A stretch of DNA of 64,000 nucleotides from Hyphomicrobiales bacterium (GCA_900470775.1 UCBZ01000014.1:1-64000); one strand, 5' to 3'; shown: positions 35,449-44,509, counted from the stretch's first letter. Made by a program: numbers and translations. The notes: generated by a model from the sequence alone, not told the origin.

Positions 35449-36975
35449 ATGCTTCGCAAAATCCTCTCCGTCGGCGGCTTCACCCTGCTCTCGCGCCTTT
35501 CCGGCTTCGCGCGCGACATCGTTCTCGCCGCCGTCCTGGGTGCGGGCGCAATGATGGACGCGTTCTCGGTGGCGCTGAGGCTGCCCAATCATTTCCGCGC
35601 GATCTTCGGCGAAGGTGCCGTCAACCAGGCCTATATCCCGGCCTATGCACGCATCCGGCAGCAAGGCGGTGAGGCTGCGGCTGCGCTGTTCTCGAACCGC
35701 GTCTTCAGCCTGAACCTGATCGTGCAACTCGTGCTGGTCGCGATCGCCCTGCCGCTGATGCCCGAGATCGTGCGGCTGCTGGCGCCGGGCTTCGCAAACG
35801 ATCCGCAGCGCTTCGATCTCGCCGTCGCGCTGACCCGGATCACCTTTCCCTACCTGCTCTTCATCACGCTGGTGACGCTGCTCTCGGCCAATCTCAACGC
35901 AGTCGACCGCTATGCGGCAGCGGCGGCGGCGCCGATCCTGATGAACATCTGCCTGATCGCGGCGCTCGCGGTCGCCTTCCTGTTCCCGAGCGCGGCCTAT
36001 GCCGCCGCCTGGGGCATGGCTGCCGCGGGTGTGCTCGAATGGCTGTTGGTTGCCATCGCGGCACGGCGCGCCGGCGTCGCGGCCGCGCTGACACGTCCGC
36101 GCCTCGATGCCGATGTCAGGAGCTTCTTCAAGGCTTTCGGCCCGGCCGTGATCGGCTCGGCCGGCGTGCAGATCGCGCTCTTTGCCGACACCATCATCGC
36201 CTCGCTTCTGCCGGCCGGCGCCTATGCCTCGCTCTATTACGCCGAGCGGCTCTATCAGCTCCCGATCGGCGTCATCGCGATCGGCGTCGGCACGGTGCTG
36301 CTGCCGACGATGAGCCGCCTGCTGGCCGCGGGCAACGAGGCGGGATCGGACAAAGCCCAGAACCGGGCGGTGGCGCTGACGATCGTCGCGGCCGCGCCTT
36401 TTGCCGCCGCCTTCCTGGCGATTCCCGAACTGATCGTCTCGGCGCTGTTCGAGCGAGGCCGCTTCGATGGAGCCGCGAGCCAGGCGGCGGGCGCGGTGCT
36501 GCTGGCCTATGCGGCCGGCCTGCCGGCGATCGTGCTGATCCGGACGCAGCTCTCGACCTTCCAGGCGCGAGGCGACACGACGACGCCGATGCTGGTCTCG
36601 CTCGCCGCCATCGGCGCCAATGTCGCGCTGAAGCTGTTGCTGTGGCGCGATTTCGGAGCGCCGGGGCTGGCACTGGCGACGGCAGCGGGCGCCTGGATCA
36701 ATCTCGGCGCGCTGTTCGTGCTCGGCGTCCGGCGTGGCTGGGCGCGTCCGGACCGGCATCTGACGACGCTGATCGCGGTGACGCTGTGCGCCGCCGTCCT
36801 CGCCGGGATCGTGGCGCGTGTCACCACGCCGATCCTGCTCGCGGCGATGGGGCGTTTCCCCTATGAGCCGCGGCTCGCCGCGCTCACCGTCATCGGCGTC
36901 ATCGCCGGCGGGCTCTATGCGGTCGTGGTCGTCGGCGGGTTGAAAGCCTCGGGAACGCTGCGGCTATTGCGCTGA
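35449..36975 (+). CDS. murJ: Lipid II flippase MurJ
   Basis: The protein is 508 residues, a MOP-superfamily inner-membrane protein with about 14 helices. It moves lipid II across the inner membrane for peptidoglycan synthesis. The family start is clear: LSRLSGFARDIVLAAVLGAG, DAFSVALRLPNHFRAIFGEG and FNQAYIPAY-like VNQAYIPAYA. Later PIGVIAIGVGTVLLPTMSR is also typical. It is co-oriented with the upstream GT2 gene but separated by a palindromic element. Confidence 0.96.
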   Translation: MLRKILSVGGFTLLSRLSGFARDIVLAAVLGAGAMMDAFSVALRLPNHFRAIFGEGAVNQAYIPAYARIRQQGGEAAAALFSNRVFSLNLIVQLVLVAIALPLMPEIVRLLAPGFANDPQRFDLAVALTRITFPYLLFITLVTLLSANLNAVDRYAAAAAAPILMNICLIAALAVAFLFPSAAYAAAWGMAAAGVLEWLLVAIAARRAGVAAALTRPRLDADVRSFFKAFGPAVIGSAGVQIALFADTIIASLLPAGAYASLYYAERLYQLPIGVIAIGVGTVLLPTMSRLLAAGNEAGSDKAQNRAVALTIVAAAPFAAAFLAIPELIVSALFERGRFDGAASQAAGAVLLAYAAGLPAIVLIRTQLSTFQARGDTTTPMLVSLAAIGANVALKLLLWRDFGAPGLALATAAGAWINLGALFVLGVRRGWARPDRHLTTLIAVTLCAAVLAGIVARVTTPILLAAMGRFPYEPRLAALTVIGVIAGGLYAVVVVGGLKASGTLRLLR

Positions 36976-36979
36976 GCCC

Positions 36980-37960
36980 TCACGCGAGGAAGCCCCTCGC
37001 CTTTTCGCCGAGCAGGATCGCGGCCTCCTCGACCATGCGTGTGACGATCTCGCTGGCCGGGGCCACGTCCGCGACCAGCCCCACCGCCTCGCCGACGATC
37101 GCGGCGGCGTTGTCGGCATCGCCCGCCATGAAGGCTTCGCGATAGGCCGGGGCCTCCCGCTCGATATCGGCCCGGAGGTCGTCGTCGCGACCGGCCCAGC
37201 GCGTGGTGAAGGCGTTGGCGGCGACGCGGATGTCGAAGGGCTTCGGCCAGTCGAGCCGGCGCGCGATGTCGGGCAGCGAGGTGCGAACCGTGCCGTCGCC
37301 GGTCGCGGCAAGGGCTGCGGCGTGGTGGCCGGCATGGACCAGCGCCTCGCGGCTCGCCCAGAAGCGGGTTCCGACGAGCACGCCATCAGCGCCGAGCATC
37401 AGCGAGGCCGCAAGCCCGCGCCCGTCGGCGATGCCGCCCGCGGCCAACAGCAGCGTCTCGGGGCTCTGGCGCGCGAGCAAGTCGGCGACTTCCGGCACAA
37501 ACGGGAATGTCGCGCGACGGTGACCATGGCCGCCTGCCTCGCCGCCCTGGGCGACGATAATCGCCGCTCCTGCATCCAGCGCCTGCCGGACATGATCGAG
37601 CGACTGGCACTGGCAGATCAGCGGCACATCGGCCGCAGCGATCTCGGCCGCGAAAGGCTGCGGATCGCCGAAGGACAGCATCAGCGCGGCCGGACGGTGC
37701 GCCAGCGCCTGCGTCAGCAGTTCCTGCTGCTTCGCCATCGACCAGGTGATGAAGCCGCAGCCGATGCGGGTGTTGCCGGCCTGGCCGAACTGCGTTTCGA
37801 GCCAGGCGGCATCGCCATAGCCGCCACCGATCAGGCCCAGGCCGCCGGCCCGCGTCACGGCGGCAGCGAGCGCGCCGCCGGCCGCCAGCGCCATCGGCGC
37901 CGACAGGACAGGGTGCTCGATGCCGAGCCGCTGCGTCAGACGGGTCACGAGGCCGGCCAT
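36980..37960 (-). CDS. Nitronate monooxygenase-like flavoprotein
   Basis: The protein is 326 residues, an FMN-binding TIM barrel of the NPD/2-nitropropane dioxygenase group. Motifs are HPVLSAPMALAAGG, GLGLIGGGYGD, VAQGGEAGGHGHRR and LLAAGGIADGRGLAASLMLGADGV. Members oxidise alkyl nitronates, but many have unknown substrates. It is 3 bases downstream of the aminotransferase gene, so the two are co-transcribed. Its stop is 4 bases from the murJ stop (convergent). Confidence 0.9.
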   Translation of the reverse strand: MAGLVTRLTQRLGIEHPVLSAPMALAAGGALAAAVTRAGGLGLIGGGYGDAAWLETQFGQAGNTRIGCGFITWSMAKQQELLTQALAHRPAALMLSFGDPQPFAAEIAAADVPLICQCQSLDHVRQALDAGAAIIVAQGGEAGGHGHRRATFPFVPEVADLLARQSPETLLLAAGGIADGRGLAASLMLGADGVLVGTRFWASREALVHAGHHAAALAATGDGTVRTSLPDIARRLDWPKPFDIRVAANAFTTRWAGRDDDLRADIEREAPAYREAFMAGDADNAAAIVGEAVGLVADVAPASEIVTRMVEEAAILLGEKARGFLA

Positions 37961-37963
37961 GGC

Positions 37964-38830
37964 TCAGGCGGTCTTGGTGTTGGCGAAGTCCATGTAGAGT
38001 TCGCGCGCCTTGCGGTAGAGCGGGCCGGGCTGGAGCTGGCGATCGTCGATGCGTCCCACCGGCACGACCTTGGAGTAGTTGCCCGAGGAGAAGATCTCGT
38101 CGGCCTGCTCGAAATCGCTGTAGCGCAGGCTCACCTCCTCGACCGTGACGCCGCCCTGCCGCAGCAGGCCGATGACGCGCTGGCGGGTGATACCGTTCAG
38201 GAAGGTGCCGTTGGGAACCGGCGTCTTCACGATGCCATCCTTGGCGAGGAAGATATTTGAGGTCGCGGTCTCCGCCACGTTACCGAGCATGTCGAGCACC
38301 AGCGCATTGTCGAAGCCGGCCGCCTTGGCGGCCTTCAAGGTGCGGGCATTGTTGGGGTAGAGGCAACCGGCCTTGGCGTCGGTCGGGGCGGTCTCGATCG
38401 AGGGGCGGCGGAAGGCGCCCTGCGTCACCGAAAGCCCGGCGCCGGGAGCGCCCATCGGCGCCTCGAACAGGCACAGGCAGTATTGTGTCGAGTCCTCGTC
38501 GGCGATGATGGTCGAGACGCCGTCCGCCTCGGCCCAGTACATCGGCTTGATGTAGAGCGCGACGTCGCGGCTGAACTTCTTGATGCCCTCGCGCGCCCTC
38601 GCGATGATCTCCTCGGTCGACTGCGTCGGCTTCAATCCGAGCGCCACGGCGGATCGGTTGACGCGGGCGGCGTGGAGATCGAGGTCAGGCGCGACGCCGT
38701 CGAAATAGCGGGCGCCGTCGAAGACCGAGGAGCCCTGCCAGGTCGCATGGCTGCGCGGGCCCATGATCGGCGGATTGCCCTCGTGCCACTCCCCCTCGAA
38801 CCAGGTCCATGTCTGCGAGTACCAGGCCAT
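37964..38830 (-). CDS. ilvE: Branched-chain amino acid aminotransferase
   Basis: The protein is 288 residues, PLP fold type IV. It interconverts Leu/Ile/Val and their 2-oxo acids. The start MAWYSQTWTWFEGEWHEG and PRSHATWQGSSVFDGARYF are typical of an alphaproteobacterial BCAT subgroup. The PLP lysine is in DAKAGCLYPNNARTL, and the phosphate site in LGNVAETATSNIFLAK. The azlCD exporter genes lie upstream on the same strand. The ATG at 38830 is chosen by family start. Confidence 0.9.
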   Translation of the reverse strand: MAWYSQTWTWFEGEWHEGNPPIMGPRSHATWQGSSVFDGARYFDGVAPDLDLHAARVNRSAVALGLKPTQSTEEIIARAREGIKKFSRDVALYIKPMYWAEADGVSTIIADEDSTQYCLCLFEAPMGAPGAGLSVTQGAFRRPSIETAPTDAKAGCLYPNNARTLKAAKAAGFDNALVLDMLGNVAETATSNIFLAKDGIVKTPVPNGTFLNGITRQRVIGLLRQGGVTVEEVSLRYSDFEQADEIFSSGNYSKVVPVGRIDDRQLQPGPLYRKARELYMDFANTKTA

Positions 38831-38967
38831 TCCGTGCTCCGATCTGCCGGTCGTTGATGGCGGCCACCGTCTGCCGCGCACGGACCTGCGTCAACATGCA
38901 GGCCTGCACAACCCGATGACGGGATGTGATGGAAGCGATCGGCAAGTGTGATGGATCAGGTGACGGA

Positions 38968-39285
38968 TCAGAACCCCAGCGCGCGCAGGCCGGCGATCAC
39001 ACCCATGCCGACGAGTAGGGCCAGGAGCTCGCTGCGCCGCAGCACCATGCTGCCGACGGCAGCGAGCAGGGCGACCGCCGCTGCCAGCCCGAGCCGCTCG
39101 ATCAGCGGCAGCACCGTGGCTGCGATGATCGAGCCGGGCAGCGCCGCGAGCCCGCGCCGGACATGCGGCGTCAGCGGGATGAAGCCCATAAGGACCACGC
39201 CGGAGATGCGGCAGAGATAGGTGGCGATCGCCATCGCGAGGATGGTGAGGATCGGTCCCCAGGCGCTGGGATCAGGCAGCGTCAT
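38968..39285 (-). CDS. azlD: AzlD-family branched-chain amino acid transport subunit
   Basis: The protein is 105 residues with four hydrophobic segments; TYLCRISGVVLMGFIPL and LAALPGSIIAATVLP are the AzlD signature. It partners AzlC to form a branched-chain amino acid exporter in the inner membrane. Its start overlaps the azlC 3' end by 14 bases. Confidence 0.92.
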   Translation of the reverse strand: MTLPDPSAWGPILTILAMAIATYLCRISGVVLMGFIPLTPHVRRGLAALPGSIIAATVLPLIERLGLAAAVALLAAVGSMVLRRSELLALLVGMGVIAGLRALGF

Positions 39286-39979
39286 CGGCCAACGCTCCCA
39301 CGAGCGCGCCCGAGAGCGAGCCGACGATGATGAAGGCGTAGCCGTCGACCAGCTTGGCCGTGACCAGCGCGACGATGCCCGCGACCACCCAGGGCACGGC
39401 CGCCCGCCTGCCGCGCCAGAGCGGCACGATCATCGCCGCGAAGAAGATCGGCATGACCAAATCGATGCCATAGGCGCGCGGATCGGAGACCAGCGCGCCA
39501 AGCAGATGGCCAAGCCCGGTGAACAGAATCCAGACCGCCCAGAGCACGAGGCCGGCCCCGATGAGCACGCCGAGATCACGGCCGCCTTCCGCGTGATAGC
39601 GCGTGCCGATCAGCCAGTTGGCATCGGTGAAGAAGAACAGGTGCCAGGCGTTCAGCGTCTTCGAATAGGGCGCGAACCAGGGTTGCAGCGAAGCTCCCTG
39701 CAGAATCATCCGGGCATTGACCGTGGCGGTCACGACTGCGAGCCCGATGATCGCGCCCCAGCTCCATTCCGGCCGCCAGAGCTCCATCGCCACGAGTTGG
39801 GAGACGCCGCCATAAACCAGCGCGCTCATCAGCATCGCCTCGATCAGACTCATTCCCTTGGCCGAAGCGGCAGCGCCGAATGCGACGGCGAAGACGATGA
39901 TGCCAGGGATCAGCACCGAGACCTTGCGGATGCCCAGCAGCATGCCCGCGCCGGAGACCGGAACCGCAGCATTGTCCAT
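39272..39979 (-). CDS. azlC: AzlC-family branched-chain amino acid permease
   Basis: The protein is 235 residues with about six membrane helices. LIPGIIVFAVAFGAAASAKGMS and SALVYGGVSQLVAMELW, then VTATVNARMILQGASL, are characteristic of AzlC. The ATG at 39979 is preferred: the longer frame to 40726 is antisense to the phosphopantetheinyl transferase and reads as low-complexity Arg/Gly. First gene of azlC-azlD-(ilvE-NPD). Confidence 0.93.
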   Translation of the reverse strand: MDNAAVPVSGAGMLLGIRKVSVLIPGIIVFAVAFGAAASAKGMSLIEAMLMSALVYGGVSQLVAMELWRPEWSWGAIIGLAVVTATVNARMILQGASLQPWFAPYSKTLNAWHLFFFTDANWLIGTRYHAEGGRDLGVLIGAGLVLWAVWILFTGLGHLLGALVSDPRAYGIDLVMPIFFAAMIVPLWRGRRAAVPWVVAGIVALVTAKLVDGYAFIIVGSLSGALVGALADDAA

Positions 39980-40189
39980 CGGTTCGGCCCTCCCTTGCGG
40001 CCGTCGTTCCGGCTTCGAAGCGCGAAGTCGCCTCATCGGCATTGCGCGCGAGACATCACCCTTCCAAGGCCGAAGCCGGCGCGAGGTCAACGGCTCGGCG
40101 CGGAAGGGGCGCATGCCCCTGACACAGGACGGTGCCAGGAGTTGGCGGCGATGGTTACGGGACCGGGGCGACTGCTCTAACCTGCCGTG

Positions 40190-40798
40190 ATGATCTGGCT
40201 GGATTCCATCGACATGACCGCCGCCACGCTGCCGGCCGCCTGGCTCATCGCGACCGGGGCGCAGCCCGGCAATCTGATGGAGCGCTCGCAGCTGCGGCGC
40301 GACACCGCGCGGCAGATCATTGCGCGGCAACTCGGTATGCCCTTCGGCGCCGTCACGATCGGGCACGACGCGAAGGGGCGTCCCCTGCTCACCGGGCCGC
40401 ATGGCACGGGGCTGCATCTGTCGCTGGCGACGCGCTCCGGACTGGTCGCGGTGGCGCAGGCGCGGCGGCCCGTCGGCATCGATGTCGAGCGCGTGGATGC
40501 AACCGCGACGCCGCCTTTCGCGGCTCTCCATCAGCAGGAAGCGGCGATGCTGCGCGGATTGCGCGAGGATGAACGCCCGCTCGCCTTCGCGCGGCTCTGG
40601 GCCGCCAAGGAGGCCTATGTGAAGGCGCTCGGCACGGGCTTCACCCGCGCGCCGGACAGCTTCGCCGTCACGCTCCTGTCGGCGGACCGGTTCGAGGTCT
40701 CCGACTCCTTGCGTGCCATCGCTCACGAAGGAATGAGCCGCACCATTGAAAACGGCGGCCAGGAGATCCTGGCCGCCGCGATGGTGGTGCTCGACTGA
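40190..40798 (+). CDS. 4'-phosphopantetheinyl transferase superfamily protein
   Basis: The protein is about 202 residues. It transfers the phosphopantetheine arm of CoA to a carrier protein. Conserved elements are GRPLL, LHLSLATRSGLVAVAQ, the metal-binding GIDVERVD and WAAKEAYVKALGTGF. It is Sfp/AcpT-like and not AcpS. No polyketide or non-ribosomal synthetase gene is near. A GTG one codon earlier (40187) is an alternative start. Confidence 0.9.
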   Translation: MIWLDSIDMTAATLPAAWLIATGAQPGNLMERSQLRRDTARQIIARQLGMPFGAVTIGHDAKGRPLLTGPHGTGLHLSLATRSGLVAVAQARRPVGIDVERVDATATPPFAALHQQEAAMLRGLREDERPLAFARLWAAKEAYVKALGTGFTRAPDSFAVTLLSADRFEVSDSLRAIAHEGMSRTIENGGQEILAAAMVVLD

Positions 40799-40807
40799 AA
40801 CCGGCGC

Positions 40808-41548
40808 TCAGCCCGGCTGGTCGACCGGCTTCCTCTTGAGGGCATAGGCGACGGCGCAGACCAGCACCGCTCCGATGGTCGAACTGACATAGTGGGGCCA
40901 CGAAGCCAGCCCGATGCCGATGGCGCTGACATCGGTCGACACCGTCTTGACCCAGGTCGGCATGTTGACATGGAGCCATTGCAGCACGGCGATGTCGCCC
41001 AGGATCATTTCGGCCGCGATCCAGCCGAGCAGGGCCGCGCCGAGCCAGATCAGGATCGGGTACTTGGTGATGATCGCGGTCAGGAACTGCGCGCCCATGA
41101 TGATCAGCGGGATCGAGAGCAGCAGGCCGAAGATGAAGAGTTCGGGGTGTCCGCGCGAGGCAGCCGCGATCGCGATGACGTTGTCGAGGCTCATCACGGC
41201 GTCGGCGATGGCGATGGTGCGCACCGCCTGCCAGAGCGTGGAGCCGCCATCGATCTCGGCATGCGATTCGTCCTCGCCCATGGCGAGCTTGACCGCAATC
41301 CAGAACAGCAGCAGGCCGCCGATGATCTTCAGATAGGGCACCAGCAGCAGATAGGTCACGACCAGCGCGAAGATGATTCGCAGGCCGATCGCCGCCGAGG
41401 CGCCGAGCCAGATGCCGACCTTGCGCTGGTTTTCAGGCAGCTGCCGGCAGGCGAGCGCGATCACCACCGCATTGTCGCCTGACAGCAGCAGGTCAATCCA
41501 GATGATCTGGAGCAAAGAGACCCAGAATTGGGAGGATGAGAAGTCCAT
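40808..41548 (-). CDS. TerC-family membrane protein (YjbE type), copy 1
   Basis: The protein is 246 residues with about seven membrane helices. Both acidic intramembrane motifs of the family are present: LLLSGDNAVVIALACRQLP and ADAVMSLDNVIAIAAA. TerC-family proteins are linked to manganese efflux or metalation of exported proteins. It lies 19 bases downstream of a second copy and is convergent with the phosphopantetheinyl transferase gene. Confidence 0.92.
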   Translation of the reverse strand: MDFSSSQFWVSLLQIIWIDLLLSGDNAVVIALACRQLPENQRKVGIWLGASAAIGLRIIFALVVTYLLLVPYLKIIGGLLLFWIAVKLAMGEDESHAEIDGGSTLWQAVRTIAIADAVMSLDNVIAIAAASRGHPELFIFGLLLSIPLIIMGAQFLTAIITKYPILIWLGAALLGWIAAEMILGDIAVLQWLHVNMPTWVKTVSTDVSAIGIGLASWPHYVSSTIGAVLVCAVAYALKRKPVDQPG

Positions 41549-41567
41549 AGGTCGGTCAGTCCCTTTG

Positions 41568-42272
41568 TCAGAGGGCCGGATCTGGCCGGCGGTTTTTCAG
41601 GAGATAGCCGAGGCCGAGCACGAGAAGTGCGCCGAGCAGGGCCGTGGGGTATTCGAGGCGGTGGAGCGTCTCGGCACCGAAGCGGGTGATGAGCCAGGGG
41701 TCGCTGTCGAACATCTCGCCCGCGACCCAACCGAGCAGGGCGGCGCCCGCCCAGACCAGGACCGGGAAGCGGGTCAAAAGGCTGGTGATCAGCGAGGCGC
41801 CGAGGACGATCAGCGGGATCGAGATGACGAGGCCCGCGACCAGCAAGGGAATCGAGTCCTTCGCGACGGCGGCGATCGCCAGCACATTGTCCAGGCTCAT
41901 GACGATGTCGGCGATGGCGACCGTCTGGACGGCCTTCCAGAGCTTGCTGCTGGCGGTGATCGAATCCTCGTCGCTCTCGCCGTCCTCGACGATCAGCTTG
42001 ACCGCGATCCAGACCAGGAGCACGGCACCGACGATATGCAGGAACGGCATGTTCAGGAGCGAGGCGATCAGCACCGTGAAGACGACGCGCAGCACGACCG
42101 CGACACCGGCACCCAAAGCAATGCCTTTCACCCGCTGCTCGGGCGAAAGCGCGCGGCAGGCCAAGGCGATCACCACCGCGTTGTCGCCAGATAAAACGAT
42201 GTTGAGCGCGATGATTTCGATCAGCTTGCCCCAGAGGGCCGGATCGAAGAGCGGCAGCGCAGACAGATCCAT
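41568..42272 (-). CDS. TerC-family membrane protein (YjbE type), copy 2
   Basis: The protein is 234 residues from the ATG at 42272. It has the same motifs as copy 1 (NIVLSGDNAVVIALACRALS, ADIVMSLDNVLAIAAV, AALLGWVAGEM), so the two are tandem paralogues that have diverged substantially, including the C-terminus, which lacks copy 1's amphipathic insert before the last helix. The upstream 130 bases were checked by eye for a yybP-ykoY manganese riboswitch without a convincing match. Confidence 0.92.
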   Translation of the reverse strand: MDLSALPLFDPALWGKLIEIIALNIVLSGDNAVVIALACRALSPEQRVKGIALGAGVAVVLRVVFTVLIASLLNMPFLHIVGAVLLVWIAVKLIVEDGESDEDSITASSKLWKAVQTVAIADIVMSLDNVLAIAAVAKDSIPLLVAGLVISIPLIVLGASLITSLLTRFPVLVWAGAALLGWVAGEMFDSDPWLITRFGAETLHRLEYPTALLGALLVLGLGYLLKNRRPDPAL

Positions 42273-42403
42273 TCCAGCCCCTTTCTTATCCCTCACCACC
42301 CGGCAACCCAACCCCGCGGATGGAGCCGCGTTCCCGGATGCGAAGATCGATGCCTCAATGTGGTCGGGTTGTCACGGCGCCGCCGTGGCAAACCAGCAAT
42401 TAG

Positions 42404-43483
42404 TCACCCCAAAGCCTGTTCGACCGCCTTGCCGGCGGCCTCCGTCCCGAGCGTGCCGCCGAGATCGCGGGTGCGGGTGCGGGCATCGCCCAGCGCCCGC
42501 TCGATCGCGGCCTCGATGCCCTTGGCGGCTTCCGTCTCGCCGAGATGGTCGAGCATCATCGCCGCCGACCAGATCTGGCCGATCGGGTTGGCGATGCCCT
42601 GCCCGTAGATGTCGGGCGCCGAGCCGTGAACCGGCTCGAACAGCGACGGGAACTCGCCGGTCGGGTTGATGTTTCCGGATGGCGCGATGCCGATCGTGCC
42701 GGTGCAGGCCGGGCCTAGATCCGAGAGGATGTCGCCGAACAGGTTCGAGGCCACGACCACGTCGAAACGGTCCGGATTCAACACGAAATGCGCGGTCAGG
42801 ATGTCGATATGGTATTGGTCGACGGTAACGTCGGGATAGTTCTTGGCCATCTCCTTCACCCGCTCGTCCCAGTAGGGCATCGTGATCGCGATGCCGTTCG
42901 ACTTGGTCGCCGAGGTCAGCTTCTTGCGCGGGCGGCGCATGGCGAGCTCGAAGGCGTATTTCAGCACGCGGTCGACACCGACACGGCTCATCACCGTCTC
43001 CTGCATGACGATCTCGCGCTCGGTACCTGCATACATCCGGCCGCCGACCGAGGAGTACTCGCCCTCGGTGTTCTCGCGCACGACGAAGAAGTCGATGTCG
43101 CCGGGCTTGCGTCCGACGAGCGGGCCAGGCACGCCGGGCATCAGCCGGACCGGGCGCAGGTTCACATACTGGTCGAATTCGCGCCGGAACAGCAGCAGCG
43201 AGCCCCAGAGCGAGATGTGGTCGGGCACCTGCTGGGGCATGCCGACTGCGCCGAAGAAGAGCGCGTCATGGCCGCCGATCTGCTCCTTCCAGTCGTCGGG
43301 GAGCATCTTGCCGTGCTTGGCGTAATAGTCGCAGGAAGAGAAATCGAACTCGTCGAGGCGCAGTTCGAAGCCGTATTTTTTGGAAGCCGCCTCCAGCACG
43401 CGCAGGCCCTCGGGCATGACCTCCTTGCCGATGCCGTCGCCGGCAATGGCGGCGATACGGTAGACGCGGTTGGTGCGGGTCAT
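42404..43483 (-). CDS. Tartrate dehydrogenase/decarboxylase-like beta-decarboxylating dehydrogenase
   Basis: The protein is 359 residues, of the isocitrate/isopropylmalate dehydrogenase superfamily. AAIAGDGIGKEVMPEG, PDHISLWGSLLLFRREFDQY, NLRPVRLMPG, FFVVRENTEGEYS and EPVHGSAPDIYGQGIANP identify the TtuC/D-malate subgroup, NAD-dependent and divalent-metal-dependent. It would act on tartrate, D-malate or a similar 2-hydroxy acid. Its ATG overlaps the stop of the dehalogenase-like gene (ATGA), so the two form a coupled pair. Confidence 0.9.
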   Translation of the reverse strand: MTRTNRVYRIAAIAGDGIGKEVMPEGLRVLEAASKKYGFELRLDEFDFSSCDYYAKHGKMLPDDWKEQIGGHDALFFGAVGMPQQVPDHISLWGSLLLFRREFDQYVNLRPVRLMPGVPGPLVGRKPGDIDFFVVRENTEGEYSSVGGRMYAGTEREIVMQETVMSRVGVDRVLKYAFELAMRRPRKKLTSATKSNGIAITMPYWDERVKEMAKNYPDVTVDQYHIDILTAHFVLNPDRFDVVVASNLFGDILSDLGPACTGTIGIAPSGNINPTGEFPSLFEPVHGSAPDIYGQGIANPIGQIWSAAMMLDHLGETEAAKGIEAAIERALGDARTRTRDLGGTLGTEAAGKAVEQALG

Positions 43484-44391
43484 GGCGTGTCTCCAAAGAA
43501 GGCCGTGAATTCGGCGGCGACGAGATCGGGGATCTCCTCGGCCAGATAATGCCCGCCGGGCAGGCTGCGGCCTTGCACATTCTCCGCGCGCTGCCGCCAC
43601 AGCGCCAGCGGATCGAAGCATTTGCCGATGATGCCATTGCCACCCCAGAGCGCCAGCAGCGGTTGGGCCAGCTTGCGTTCGCCATCCTCGTCGTCATGGC
43701 GGATGTCGATGGTGGCGGCAGCGCGGTAATCCTCGCAGCTACCATGAATCGCTGCGGGATCGGAAAAGCAGCGCAGATATTCTGCGAGCACCTCGGGGGC
43801 GAAGGGCGTCAGCCCGGCCGCGCCGGAGCCACATTTCTTGCGCCAATAGGCTTCCGGATCGGCCCCGATCATCGTCTCCGGAAACGGTGCCGGCTGGATC
43901 AGGAAGAACCAGTGCCAATAGGCGCGGGCGAAGGCATCGGTGGTCCCGGCATACATTTCGCGCGTCGGCGCGATGTCGAGAGTGGCGAGCCGTGTCACCC
44001 GGTCGGCGTGGTCAAGCGCCAGACGATGGGCGACGCGGGCGCCGCGATCATGCGCGCCGACCATGAACTGCTCGTGGCCGAGCGCGCTCATCACCTGCGC
44101 CATGTCGAGCGCCATGGCGCGCTTCGAATAGGGGTAATGCGCGGCGTCGGTCGGCGGCTTGTCGCTGTCGCCATAGCCGCGCAGATCGGCGCAGACCAGC
44201 GTGAAGCGGTGCTTCAGGCGCTCGGCGAGCTTGTGCCAGAGCACATGCGTCTGCGGATAGCCGTGCAGCAGCAAGAGCGCCGGCCCCTGCCCGCCCGTCC
44301 GCACGCGAATCCGCGCGCCCGACGTCGCGACGTCGAGGAGGCGGAAGCCTGGAAAGAGGCTGTCGGTGACAGTCAGATCGGTGACGGACAT
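43480..44391 (-). CDS. Alpha/beta hydrolase, fluoroacetate/haloacetate dehalogenase type
   Basis: The protein is 303 residues. LLLHGYPQTHVLWHKLA and DLRGYGDSDKP mark the fold. The nucleophile motif is HDRGARV (Asp115) with Arg116 and Arg119; Asp139 (DIAPT) and His281 (GGHYLAEE) complete the triad. The halide/fluoride-pocket residues of characterised fluoroacetate dehalogenases are also present as His160-Trp161, Trp183 and Tyr222. It would hydrolyse a 2-haloacid to a 2-hydroxy acid. It is coupled to a hydroxyacid dehydrogenase gene. Fluoride specificity is not proven by residues alone; soluble, cytosolic. Confidence 0.88.
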   Translation of the reverse strand: MSVTDLTVTDSLFPGFRLLDVATSGARIRVRTGGQGPALLLLHGYPQTHVLWHKLAERLKHRFTLVCADLRGYGDSDKPPTDAAHYPYSKRAMALDMAQVMSALGHEQFMVGAHDRGARVAHRLALDHADRVTRLATLDIAPTREMYAGTTDAFARAYWHWFFLIQPAPFPETMIGADPEAYWRKKCGSGAAGLTPFAPEVLAEYLRCFSDPAAIHGSCEDYRAAATIDIRHDDEDGERKLAQPLLALWGGNGIIGKCFDPLALWRQRAENVQGRSLPGGHYLAEEIPDLVAAEFTAFFGDTP

Positions 44392-44509
44392 TCGTGCGCT
44401 TTATTGCAACATTGCCATAGCCAAATAGCGTGATTGCTCAACGATTGCGCGCGCCGATTATTACACAATCCTGATCAATGGTGGTGAGGTCTCGCCGGCC
44501 CCGCCCGCC

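Noticed and set aside
39980..40726. N-terminal extension of azlC to 40726
   Set aside because: It overlaps the phosphopantetheinyl transferase in antisense, and AzlC homologues begin near the ATG at 39979.
42273..42403. Possible yybP-ykoY manganese riboswitch before the TerC gene
   Set aside because: TerC-family genes often carry this element, but I could not find its conserved core by eye; a covariance search would decide.
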